From: Planctomycetaceae bacterium
Lineage (GTDB): Bacteria > Planctomycetota > Planctomycetia > Pirellulales > Pirellulaceae
Assembly (NCBI GenBank): GCA_002709225.1
Contig: PAQH01000126.1
Location: 1 to 64,000, forward strand
Length of the DNA stretch: 64,000 nucleotides
Direction: 5' to 3'
Shown here: piece by piece, positions 17,887-28,373 of the stretch
Position numbering within the stretch: position 1 is the stretch's first letter
How the letters are laid out: every line of letters starts with the position of its first letter
Position numbers and translations under genes: made by a program
The notes under the pieces: generated by a model
Seen by the model: the letters and a program-made list of their open reading frames with translations, nothing else
The model's database searches: none
Told to the model about the DNA's origin: nothing

Positions 17887-18598
17887 TGGCTGCGGCACTG
17901 TTTAGTTTGCTGTTTAGTTTGCTGGTTTTGCTGCCGGGCCAACAGCCCGCAGTTTCGGCGGTTGCGCCACCTGTGAAGTCCATTGCGCCGCGGCGCGTGC
18001 ACGATATCGGTGTGGAAATGAGACGCCTGTTACGGACGCAAGCGCGCGCAGTGATCGGGAGAGTTATCGTTCTGTGCAGCAGATATGCGCTCTATTTCGC
18101 GAGGTTGTGCACCATCCACGCTGGGAATCCAGCGACCGCTTGCTGGCTTATAAAGCGCAGTTGTCGGCGCGGTTGCGAAAAGTTTTGCAGAGCCAGCAAC
18201 GCCGCCTTTTGCGTCGACAGCGAGCGGTATTTCGCCGGACGTACGAACCAGAAATACTGGCAGCGACCGACCGCTTTGCCGAGGAACTACAGTGGATGGG
18301 GACAACATTCGGGGGTCCAACGCAACTTGTTGCTTATGCGCAGGGTGTGTCCGAGACAACACTCGACGGCACGCAGCGCTCGGTGGGCGGCGCCGGCGGA
18401 CGCGCGACTGTGGACGAAGGGCAGCAGCTCATCGAACTGATCCAGAGAACCATTATGCCGGAATTCTGGGATCGCAACGGAGGGCCTGGAACGATTGTCT
18501 ACTATGCCCCATTACACGCTTTGGTGGTGCGTGCTACGAGAGGGGGCCATCGGCGGTTGGAAGGCGTGCTCGAGGGGGCCCGCCGTGGCGGCCGTTAG
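17887..18598 (+). pseudogene. Hypothetical secreted protein, apparently frameshifted (signal peptide and mature region in different frames)
   Basis: Frame of ORF 17727..18440 encodes MAAALFSLLFSLLVLLPGQQPAVSA; frame of ORF 18074..18598, open further upstream (SDRESYRSVQQICALFREVVHHPRWESSDRLLAYKAQL), encodes the protein-like body. Confidence 0.4.
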
Positions 18599-18740
18599 GA
18601 GGAATCTGTGCCGATAGTGCCAGGCCGAGCTGGTCGGCGGGGTGTGGTTTGTAGTGACTTATCGAGGATCGCGGATTACCAAGGATTGCTGACTGTCAAG
18701 GATCTCCGGCTTCTTGAGCACCCTGAAGAGGTCTCCGAAA

Positions 18741-19418
18741 ATGACGCGTTCTACACCGCGGCGACACGCTTCCAGTGGGCGGAGGCAGCCGCTCTCGTCG
18801 CCTGCCACCACGCTACGCATCATTGGTGGCGACTTTCGCGGTCGTAAGATCGGGTACACCGGTGATGTGCGTACCCGGCCCATGAAAGACCGCTTGCGAG
18901 AAGCCGTGTTTAATTTGGTGGGGCCGGCGGTGCGAGGAAAGCATGCGGTCGATTTGTTCGCGGGTACAGGTGCTTTGGCTCTGGAGGCGCTCAGCCGGGG
19001 CGCCCGTTGTGCAACCATGATCGAATGCCATTTTCCGACAGCGAAGTTTCTCGATGAGAATGCCAGTATCTTGCGAGTGGAAAATCGCTGTACGGTAGTG
19101 CGCGGAGATGTGTTCGTGTGGGGGCGTACCTTCTCGGTCAACGATAAGACCATAATCCCGCAAGCCGCGCCCCTGGCGTGGGTGGTGTTTTGTTGTCCAC
19201 CTTACGCCTTCTATCGCGACCGCTGGGAACAGCTGCGACCGTTGTTGTCGCAGTGTCAGCGGCTGGCTCCCGCAGGGAGTCTTTTGGTTGTTGAGTCGGA
19301 TCTCAATTTTGCCACCGATACACTGCCTCTACCTGAGACGTGGGACACCCGTAGCTACTCTCCAGCACAAGTGTCGATCCACACGGTCTCCGCTTCGTCC
19401 CGCGGCGAGCGTGGATGA
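18741..19418 (+). CDS. rsmD: 16S rRNA (guanine(966)-N(2))-methyltransferase RsmD-like
   Basis: LRIIGGDFRGRKIGYTGDVRTRPMKDRLREAVFNLVGP; DLFAGTGALALEALSRGA; PPY motif (VFCCPPYAFY). Confidence 0.88.
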   Translation: MTRSTPRRHASSGRRQPLSSPATTLRIIGGDFRGRKIGYTGDVRTRPMKDRLREAVFNLVGPAVRGKHAVDLFAGTGALALEALSRGARCATMIECHFPTAKFLDENASILRVENRCTVVRGDVFVWGRTFSVNDKTIIPQAAPLAWVVFCCPPYAFYRDRWEQLRPLLSQCQRLAPAGSLLVVESDLNFATDTLPLPETWDTRSYSPAQVSIHTVSASSRGERG

Positions 19419-19537
19419 CCGCTGCCGGTTTGGTGGGTTGTGATAGGGCGAAGCGGAGGTAAGTTCCAAGCAACTTGCCGCTGAGGCGTAACTCCAGCTA
19501 GACTGCATGCGGGTATACTGGTTCGGGAGGATGACTT

Positions 19538-20410
19538 ATGGCATCGACGGCTTTCCTCAACTGTGCTGACCGACCGTTGAGGACGAAACGTGTGCTCTGC
19601 TTTGTACTGGGCTTGCTGTTCGCTGCGGCGATGGTTAGCGGTTGTACCGACGTGGATGTTGCCACGACATCCACGCGGCAAGGCAGTTCACCTGAGCCGA
19701 CGCATCCGCCTGGTCTGAATACTCAGCCTCAGAACACCCGGCCAGCCACTGATCAATCGGCCGCGGTGGGTTCTGCCGGAGCGCCCGGGAACTCTTCGTC
19801 GTACGCCGAATCGGGAGCCAATAGGTCGCCGTCCGGTGATGCACGCCAGCCAGAGAACCAGCCAGAGAACCAGCCAGAGAAACCGTCAACACCTGCTGGC
19901 AAGAATCCAAGCCAGGTGAGTCCGGTGCCGGACGAAACCCGCAATGAGAGTGTTGTTGAGAGCGCTACGGGGCCCGCGGATGCCGCTACCGCGCAGCAGA
20001 TACGTCAGGCGATGGAGGCGTTGCGTAGTGAAAGTGGCAAGATTCAGGTGGTAGGTCGCGCACTCTCTCCGGCCGAACAGACGCGTGTCAAAGACCTGGC
20101 GCAGGCCATCCAGTATCTGGAAACCTCATTGCAAGCGTTGGTTCCGACGCTAACGAAGAGTTCGGGTGAGGTGGTTGGGGATGATGTTCCGGTCAATGCG
20201 GAACAACTGATTGATGAATTGATCAAGAGCACCGACGCGTCGATTGTCGAGCTGCAGGTAGTGGGTCGCGCAATGACGGATGCCGAGTTGAGTCGCGCTC
20301 GAACGCTACTCCGCGTCGCGGACGGATTGCGTCGTGCCGTTGGTGAGATTGCCTTGGAAAGCACCGGGAACAGGCCACAGCCAGATTTGCTGGATTTATT
20401 GCCAGATTGA
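19538..20410 (+). CDS. Predicted lipoprotein with internal duplicated VVGRA-containing motif
   Basis: Lipobox VSGC after hydrophobic segment; Pro/Gln/Asn-rich linker; two copies of QVVGRA(L/M)(S/T)xAExxR. Confidence 0.6.
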   Translation: MASTAFLNCADRPLRTKRVLCFVLGLLFAAAMVSGCTDVDVATTSTRQGSSPEPTHPPGLNTQPQNTRPATDQSAAVGSAGAPGNSSSYAESGANRSPSGDARQPENQPENQPEKPSTPAGKNPSQVSPVPDETRNESVVESATGPADAATAQQIRQAMEALRSESGKIQVVGRALSPAEQTRVKDLAQAIQYLETSLQALVPTLTKSSGEVVGDDVPVNAEQLIDELIKSTDASIVELQVVGRAMTDAELSRARTLLRVADGLRRAVGEIALESTGNRPQPDLLDLLPD

Positions 20411-20440
20411 TCCCGGGGGGTATGTTCCGAGCTGGCTGGA

Positions 20441-21688
20441 CTATCGCCGGTCCGGTGCGAACGGTGTGACATCGAATCCCGGATCCCCGCCGAGCACCAT
20501 TCGTGCAATGATCTGGGCGCTCACCACGGATTGCGTCAAGCCGAGCATGCCGTGCCCGGTTGCTATCAGCAGGTTGTCGAATCGTTTCGATCGACCGATG
20601 ATCGGTAGGCCATCGCTACACAACGGTCTCATGCCAGTCCAGGTTTCCAGAGGTTCCGCAGCGGTGAAGCGCGGCAAGTATTCTTGGGCCGCTCTGATGA
20701 TCGCTGCAACTCGGCGTTCGTTGATCTTCAGTTGTAGCCCTGCCAGCTCCATTGTGCCGGCCAGTCGGATCGTGTCGCGCCAGGGGGTGACACCGACTTT
20801 TGCCTCCGCCAGATTGAGTGGATTGTGCGGTGTACCCGCTTGTCGTTTCAGCGTAACGCTGTAGCCTTTGGCGGGTTCGACCGGCAGCCGGAGGCCTAGC
20901 TTACGGGCTTGAACCAGAGTCCAGGCCCCGGCAGTGAACACAATGTTCTCTGGGTGCAAAACGCCGTTGGAGGTAGCGACTTCAGTGATTTGGCTTCCCC
21001 GCACTGCGTAGCCGTTGACTGTGGTGTGGTCCAGAATCCGCACGCCTTGCCGCGGTAGACGGGTTGCGAGTTGCTTGACAAATTGATCTGGGACACAGTC
21101 CGCTTCACCCGGATAGAAAACACCGCCACACATGGTGTCTGACAACTCAGGCTCGCGCGACCGTAATTCGTGCGGGGAAAGCACTTCACCTGGGATTCCG
21201 TGGTCATTCAGGCGTTCGCATTCACGGATTCCCTTTTGAAGTCCCTTTTCCGTGCGAAACGCATAGGTGATACCACGTTGTTCGAACTGGCAGTCGATTT
21301 GGTGCCTCTGGACAAGTTCTTTGGTCAACGGCAGGACGTGTCGGTTCAATTCCGCCATCGCCCGCAAACCACGCAGTTGGGCAGGCTCATTACAATGCCG
21401 ATAGAATCGCCACAGCCAGGTCCAGAGAGCCGGGCGGAGTGTTGGTTTGATATACAGGGGAGAATCACCCTGGAGCATCCACTTTAACGTTTGGTAGACA
21501 AGTCCTGGGCCTGGGATGGGAAGTGAATGGCAGGGCGTTACCCAGCCCGCATTGCCGTGTGAGCAGCCGCTGCATACCGTGTTCTGTTCCACCAGCGTCA
21601 CAGACCGCCCCGCATCCGCGAGGGCCAGTGCGCAATTGACTCCGAGCACGCCACCTCCGACGACGAGGTCTTGGATAGATTGATTCAT
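20441..21688 (-). CDS. FAD-dependent oxidoreductase, D-amino-acid dehydrogenase (DadA)-like
   Basis: LVVGGGVLGVNCALALADAGRSVTLVEQ; GNAGWVTP; TWTGMRPLCSDGLPIIG; ATGHGMLGLT. Confidence 0.85.
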   Translation of the reverse strand: MNQSIQDLVVGGGVLGVNCALALADAGRSVTLVEQNTVCSGCSHGNAGWVTPCHSLPIPGPGLVYQTLKWMLQGDSPLYIKPTLRPALWTWLWRFYRHCNEPAQLRGLRAMAELNRHVLPLTKELVQRHQIDCQFEQRGITYAFRTEKGLQKGIRECERLNDHGIPGEVLSPHELRSREPELSDTMCGGVFYPGEADCVPDQFVKQLATRLPRQGVRILDHTTVNGYAVRGSQITEVATSNGVLHPENIVFTAGAWTLVQARKLGLRLPVEPAKGYSVTLKRQAGTPHNPLNLAEAKVGVTPWRDTIRLAGTMELAGLQLKINERRVAAIIRAAQEYLPRFTAAEPLETWTGMRPLCSDGLPIIGRSKRFDNLLIATGHGMLGLTQSVVSAQIIARMVLGGDPGFDVTPFAPDRR

Positions 21689-21840
21689 GTGACGCGGCCG
21701 ATTGGGATCCGTTGGTCATGAGTCAGGCAAGCGATGCGCGCCAGTCGACTCGGTTTGCATTGTAGCGAGTCCGCGTTAACACGAAGTGTGGGTCGTAAGA
21801 GAACACCTCCTTGGGACCGCCCGACGCGCACGTAGTGAGT

Positions 21841-24800
21841 CTAACGTTGTAATTCCCGCGCGGGAGGTTGCGAACCGGGGGGGGGGAACCGTGACGCAGG
21901 ACTGAGCGCAGCCCCCGGGGGAGGCGTTTGTCGACTAGTGGGCAGCGCGCTATTGAGTTCGACCGACTGAACACCTTCCAGATTAAGTTGATTCGTTCGT
22001 GGCTGATAGACAATCCGTTCCAATCGAGTCGTTTGAGGTTCTGCTCCAATGCGCTGTTGTCGCGTGAGTACGGCGAACGTGCGGCCGGTTCCTTCCAGAA
22101 TCAATAAATCTTTGTGATGGGCGTACTTCAACGCGTGTCCAGTGGCGGTAAAAAAACCGCTTTGTTCTTGTCCTTCAACCCGGATATTGCCACGTGCCAG
22201 CAGCTCAACCCCCGGAGATTGTTTGTCCGGTAGGTCCGCGACAGTAAGTTGATCGCTGTGCAGTACACCTCCCGGACGCGCGCGGCTGACGATTTCTTCC
22301 GCGGACACCTGGTCAACCCACTGCGCGACCGGTCCGTACACCGCTTGAACTTGTTGTTTGAAGGTGACTTCCCGATAGTCGAGATTGCCGGTCATTTCCT
22401 GAGCAAAACGGACATCCAGATAGAACAGTTCAGCAGCCGATGACGTTTCGATTGAGCCGTTACCGGCCGATTGTAGAGGATCACGATTGTAGCGAACCGA
22501 ACTGAGCCAGCCTGGTCCGTCGGCTCTGAGTTTTCCGGTCGCACCTTGAAGACTCAAGTTGCTGACTTCCAGACGTTCTTGCGATTGTTGTAGTGCGGCC
22601 TTGTTGAAAGTGCGATTTTCCAGAACGCTAGGCCCCACAAAGAAGAGTTGCTGGTATTGAATACTGCGTTGCCGATCGGGTTTGGAGAAATCGAGTTTTT
22701 CAGCAAGGGTGACCCGCACGTCTTCACCGAGTGCCACAAAGTCACTGAAGTCACCGCTGGGTTGGATTTGTTTCCCCTGGATGATTACCTGTCCTCGTGC
22801 CGCGGCCGTCTGCCCGTCAAATGCCAGATGTCCTGTCCATTGCAGTTGGAGGGGGCCGTTGGTTTTGTTCTTGGTTTTGGGTTGTGCCGTGATGCGTCCC
22901 GCGCCATTAACCCACAGTTGATTGGTTCCCTGGTGCATTTGGATCGTCTGTCCGGTAAGGGCCACACCTTCAGCGGCAATATGCGCCGGCCGCCTCTCAG
23001 CGGCAGCGGCGGCTCCATCACCAGTGAAAACGGGTGAACCGACCAGCATAAGTTTCGGGTTGTTTGAGCCACCAGCGGTCATTTCGAGATGATTGCCCGC
23101 GAGAGTGATCGATCCGCCTGGGTTCACTGGATTGCGGATTTCGACAAGTTCGACATTCCCGTCGAGGCTGGCATTTTCCAGGGTAGTCCGCTGTTGGTCA
23201 CGTACAAAGTGAAGCTGTGCAGTGCGGCTAGTCAGCCGAAAGATCCGTTGGAATGACGGCGGTGTAGCCGCGTTCCCGCCACGCGGTACGGTGGGTGTGA
23301 ACGAAGATGACGCCGCTGTTCTGGGCTGATTGGGGGGCGTTGTGGGGGTGAGATCATCCAACCAGACTTCGAGACGTTCGACGTTTGCCATGATCTGTTG
23401 GCTATCGAGTTGGACACTGCCGGTGGCGAGCATTTTTTCGAGTTGAATTCGCCCCTCATTGGGCTGTGTTTTTGCTGCGGGTGGGGGGGCGGTTTGTCGG
23501 AGCCACGCATGGATTTGATTGGCAGCCAAGGAGCCTTCTCCTGCCGATTGTAGCTGTGCGCCGCCAGACAGCGAAAGCACGTGTGCATGGCCTTGCGGTT
23601 CCAACCTTAATTCTTCCGTCCAATCGGCCTGCAGCGTTACTTGTCCCTTGTCGTGTTGTCGAAACTGTCCACCGCCACCAGCCCACAAGCGTCCCAACCG
23701 GTGGGGTTGCTTACCGAGTTCGTATTCGATCTGAGATGCGGTGACGGTGTGGTTGTCATGTTTAAGTTCGACGAACCGAGAATCCTCGAGTTGGAGCGTA
23801 CGACGTGCCAGGTCGTATGCCAGCTTTTCGCAGCGTACGCGGGTCGCTGTGGTGTTCGCTTCCAGGGTCACTGGTGTTCCCACCGCGATGATTTTTTTGA
23901 CCATTCCGCGGCGAGGCATGCGTTCTTGCTTTTCGCCTCGAGCACCAACAGAAGATTCAAGAAAGGCTTTCAGTTTCTCGCAATACAAGCGGTCGGTGAC
24001 GCTGGAATCGCCGAAATGAGTGACTTGGACGTTCTCTTCCAGTGAGGCGGTTTGTTGCAGGAAGTCAAACAGCAGCGGACCTTGGCAGCGCAATTGCAGC
24101 TGCGTTGCCTGCGCTGTAGAAGATGGATTTTGTGGAACGCTGGGCGCCAGCAGCGGTTGTTTACCAGTCCTTGGTATTTCGATTTGCAGCTGATCGAGAT
24201 GGATGAGTTCCAGTGTTCGTAATTTTCCGAGCGCAAGGTGCCCCTCCACGTCGTCGGTATTATCGAAATCCAGTAAGAGCTCTCGGCCCGTGCCGGCATT
24301 GGGGCCAAAGCGGAATTCGACTGCGGCGGTAGTCCAAATCCGATCGAGTGTGATTCGTAGATTCCGGGTGCGTACGAACAGGTCATTGTTGCCGCCGGGC
24401 TCGGAAGGTGGGCTCCAGAGTGTGACTTCTCCGCGTAGCCGACCGCCGAGCAGCTTGCCTGCTTTGGTGGACATCAGCGAGAGCGCACGTTGAAACTGCA
24501 ACTCGGCACCTTCGGGGGCTTGCATTACGACCCATCGTGCGTTGGTCGCGGTCTGTCCCTCGGCGGCCGGGGATTCCACTTCCACGATCATGGTCACCGG
24601 GTGCAAGTTCAAGCGACCGTTTGATCCGGTGCGGTAATCTTGAAAGAGGAGGCTGCCGTGCGGTGTGCGGAGCATCTTGGGCTTGTCGCGTTCCCAGGCG
24701 CCTGCAGGAAAAAAACGAGCGTAGTTATTGTGCGTGAGCTTACTCGCATTCCCCGACGGTAGTAGATCGAAAGGTTTGGCGACCGGCTCAAAGGCCGGCT

Positions 24801-24876
24801 CAAACACTGGAACGAGGGCCACCTGGTAGAGTCCAAACGCAGCCAAAGTGCATCCCAGCGCGACCACAAAACGCAT
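21841..24876 (-). CDS. Giant LptC/LptA (OstA-like) LPS-transport-type protein
   Basis: Single N-terminal TM (MRFVVALGCTLAAFGLYQVALVPVF), then long repetitive beta-type sequence; located directly downstream of kdsD-kdsC as lptC/lptA are in Proteobacteria. Confidence 0.55.
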   Translation of the reverse strand: MRFVVALGCTLAAFGLYQVALVPVFEPAFEPVAKPFDLLPSGNASKLTHNNYARFFPAGAWERDKPKMLRTPHGSLLFQDYRTGSNGRLNLHPVTMIVEVESPAAEGQTATNARWVVMQAPEGAELQFQRALSLMSTKAGKLLGGRLRGEVTLWSPPSEPGGNNDLFVRTRNLRITLDRIWTTAAVEFRFGPNAGTGRELLLDFDNTDDVEGHLALGKLRTLELIHLDQLQIEIPRTGKQPLLAPSVPQNPSSTAQATQLQLRCQGPLLFDFLQQTASLEENVQVTHFGDSSVTDRLYCEKLKAFLESSVGARGEKQERMPRRGMVKKIIAVGTPVTLEANTTATRVRCEKLAYDLARRTLQLEDSRFVELKHDNHTVTASQIEYELGKQPHRLGRLWAGGGGQFRQHDKGQVTLQADWTEELRLEPQGHAHVLSLSGGAQLQSAGEGSLAANQIHAWLRQTAPPPAAKTQPNEGRIQLEKMLATGSVQLDSQQIMANVERLEVWLDDLTPTTPPNQPRTAASSSFTPTVPRGGNAATPPSFQRIFRLTSRTAQLHFVRDQQRTTLENASLDGNVELVEIRNPVNPGGSITLAGNHLEMTAGGSNNPKLMLVGSPVFTGDGAAAAAERRPAHIAAEGVALTGQTIQMHQGTNQLWVNGAGRITAQPKTKNKTNGPLQLQWTGHLAFDGQTAAARGQVIIQGKQIQPSGDFSDFVALGEDVRVTLAEKLDFSKPDRQRSIQYQQLFFVGPSVLENRTFNKAALQQSQERLEVSNLSLQGATGKLRADGPGWLSSVRYNRDPLQSAGNGSIETSSAAELFYLDVRFAQEMTGNLDYREVTFKQQVQAVYGPVAQWVDQVSAEEIVSRARPGGVLHSDQLTVADLPDKQSPGVELLARGNIRVEGQEQSGFFTATGHALKYAHHKDLLILEGTGRTFAVLTRQQRIGAEPQTTRLERIVYQPRTNQLNLEGVQSVELNSALPTSRQTPPPGAALSPASRFPPPGSQPPARELQR

Positions 24877-25092
24877 TGTTGATGCCAGTGGGCCGTTCGT
24901 GATGTTTTGGGGGAACAGGGTGAACAGGGGCATCCAGGGGGCTTCCTGCCGGGGCTGGCGACATCCTGAGCCGCTTTCTCAGGATGTTGGCGTTGAGTGG
25001 AATTGGAGTTGCGGTAGTTGGATCTATCGTGCGGTGTCTACACAGAGCTCGCTTTCCACGAGAAAGCTCACGGAGTGACCTGAACCAACGCG

Positions 25093-25623
25093 TTAGCTTT
25101 CTTCGATTCCGTATTTAGTGAGAAGTTCTCCCCAGCGCTGTTTGGCCTTCAAGGCGACTTCGATGACTTCGCGGACAGCACCTTGTCCGCCAGGTGTTGT
25201 TGTCACGTAGTCCGCCGCTGCGCGGACCTCCGGGGCGGCATCTGCCACGGCGACCCCCCAGCCGACGTATTGCATGACCGGTAAATCAGGGAGGTCGTCC
25301 CCGATATAACAGACCTGTTCGGCCGCTAAATCCAATTCTTCGAACAGGTCGCAGGCGGCCGGCAGCTTGTCTTCGAAGCCTTGCCGCACCGAATCGATTC
25401 CTAATTCGTTGGCCCGTAGTTTGACAATGTGGGAAACGCGACCGGTCAACAGCCCGAAACGAAAACCGGCTTGCGTCCAGAGTTTGATGCCGAGTCCGTC
25501 GCGGGTATGAAAACGTTTCGTTTCGATTCCCTGGTTGTCGTAGATGATGCCGCCGTCAGTTAACACTCCATCGACATCAGAGAGAATGAAAACGACCTCC
25601 TGGGCAGTAGCGGGTGTGCTCAT
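25093..25623 (-). CDS. kdsC: KDO-8-phosphate phosphatase (HAD, KdsC-like)
   Basis: ILSDVDGVLTDGGIIYD; FHTRDGLGIKLW; YIGDDLPDLPVM. Confidence 0.9.
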   Translation of the reverse strand: MSTPATAQEVVFILSDVDGVLTDGGIIYDNQGIETKRFHTRDGLGIKLWTQAGFRFGLLTGRVSHIVKLRANELGIDSVRQGFEDKLPAACDLFEELDLAAEQVCYIGDDLPDLPVMQYVGWGVAVADAAPEVRAAADYVTTTPGGQGAVREVIEVALKAKQRWGELLTKYGIEES

Positions 25624-26732
25624 TGGTTTCCCTTTGGAGTCACGACGGCAGGAGGAAACTGAAGGGTACCGGGACGTGTGTCGGGATTTGAGTTTCCTGG
25701 GGGATCCTCCGAGGGTGGTCCGGGTGCCGGCATGGCGCCGACGACGTCGGTAATGTCGAGCATGCCGACCGGTTGGTTGTTGCCGTTGACGACGGGGAGC
25801 TCGCTGATCTTGTGTTCGACGAGGACAGTGACTGCATCCCTTACGGAGCTGTTGAAGGCAACGGTTCGTGGCGCGGGGGTCATGACGTGCAGAATCGGTT
25901 GGTCGAGTATCTGGTCTTGTCCCGATTCAAGCAGTCTCGCCAGGTCGCTGTCTGTGAACAGGCCCGTCAACGTGCCCGCGGGGCCGGTCAGCATAATGGC
26001 ACCGGTACGACGTCCGGGCCGGCTGGTCTGGACGATGATCTCGCGCACCGTTTGTTTTTCGTCGGCGACTCGGCAGGCATCGAGCTTTCGCATCAGTTCT
26101 TCAACCTGTGCTAGTCTGCGCCCTAAACTCCCGGCGGGATGGCGGCGGGCAAAGTCCTCAGCTGAAAAATCGCGGTTGCGGCTGACTACCAGCGCGAGCG
26201 CATCTCCCATACTGAGCATGGCCGTTGTACTTGTTGTCGGGGCCAGACCAAGACGGCACGCTTCATGCAGATGTCCCAAGTCGAGTACCAAGTTCGCAGC
26301 TTTCCCAAGCTGGCTTTCAGGGTTTCCGGTCATCGCGATCAAGCAGATGTCGAGCCTGCGCAGTGTCGGTAACAGCCGTAGCACTTCTTCTGTTTCTCCA
26401 CTGAACGAGAGCGCCAGCACGAGGTCGCCGCGGGTAATCTTGCCGAGGTCGCCATGGACGGCCTCGGCAGGATGTAGGAAGTGGCTAGGGGTGCCAGTCG
26501 ACGCCAGGGTGGCACAAATTTTCTGGGCGATCAGACCGGCTTTACCCATGCCTAGCAGGATGACATTTCCGCGACATGCCGATATCTGGTCCGTGGCGTC
26601 CAGGAAATCGTCGGAAAGCTGGTCGGCCAAATGGACCACTGCCTGCCCCTCGGTGCGCAGGATCTCCGAGGCATAACGCAGTTGTTCGAACCGGTTGAAG
26701 CCTGATTTGAGCGCAGGAGCTTCCATACTCAT
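25620..26732 (-). CDS. kdsD: Arabinose-5-phosphate isomerase (SIS + CBS domains, KdsD-like)
   Basis: VILLGMGKAGLIAQKICATLASTGTPSHFLHPAEAVHGDLG; CBS pair; 4-bp overlap with kdsC; start at internal Met. Confidence 0.9.
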   Translation of the reverse strand: MSMEAPALKSGFNRFEQLRYASEILRTEGQAVVHLADQLSDDFLDATDQISACRGNVILLGMGKAGLIAQKICATLASTGTPSHFLHPAEAVHGDLGKITRGDLVLALSFSGETEEVLRLLPTLRRLDICLIAMTGNPESQLGKAANLVLDLGHLHEACRLGLAPTTSTTAMLSMGDALALVVSRNRDFSAEDFARRHPAGSLGRRLAQVEELMRKLDACRVADEKQTVREIIVQTSRPGRRTGAIMLTGPAGTLTGLFTDSDLARLLESGQDQILDQPILHVMTPAPRTVAFNSSVRDAVTVLVEHKISELPVVNGNNQPVGMLDITDVVGAMPAPGPPSEDPPGNSNPDTRPGTLQFPPAVVTPKGNQ

Positions 26733-27135
26733 CGCGTCATCCTTGACTCGACAGGACTTGATTGCCTTCACAGAGCTCGGGGGATTGTAGCCAAGTCGTT
26801 GGCTGCGAGCAACGCGAAGCCGTGGCAGCCTAGGAACAAAACAACGTGTGTCAGCGAGCTGGGGAAGCAGCCCACTTGACTTGTCGTCACAGTCCACGAT
26901 ATTCGGGCGTACCTGGAAGATTTCGGCGTTGCGGTAACTTCGTTTCGACGTGAGAACTGCCGTGAGACTCCTGGTGTAACGCCGATGTGTGGCTTTCGGC
27001 CCGCGGCGAACTGGCTGGGACGCGTCCAGCTATTTGGCTGCTGGACGTGGCTTCGCGGTCAGCGGGGAAGACTTTCACGGGAAGACCGGCGTCCGTCCCG
27101 TGTTCGAAATGGACCATCTAACCAATCAGCTTTGA

Positions 27136-28098
<963 letters not shown>

Positions 28099-28373
28099 GG
28101 GCTGACGATTCTTGATGCGGAGTAGGCTTGAACACAGCTGGGCGCGACCGTCCGGCGTTGCTGCCTCATGGTGCGCAATGTTCGCCTCGCCGGTAGGCCT
28201 GCGGTGGGGCTGCCCCACGGGTTCGGTCGTACAAATGGGATTGACACCGCCTTGTCTCGGGTTTCATAATCCCGCCGCGCTGGTGGGGCGTGCGGTCGGA
28301 GTCGTGGGAGGTAGCCCAGCAACAGCGCCTTCAGTCGGTCCTGCGTAGAAGCGTAATTCCCACGTGAAGAGAC

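Noticed and set aside
17727-18440. 237-aa ORF 17727..18440 as a complete protein
   Set aside because: Its first part overlaps the terminator hairpin and its second half is the wrong frame of a better coding sequence.
25678-26676. 332-aa plus-strand ORF
   Set aside because: Antisense to kdsD; Ser/Arg-rich shadow ORF.
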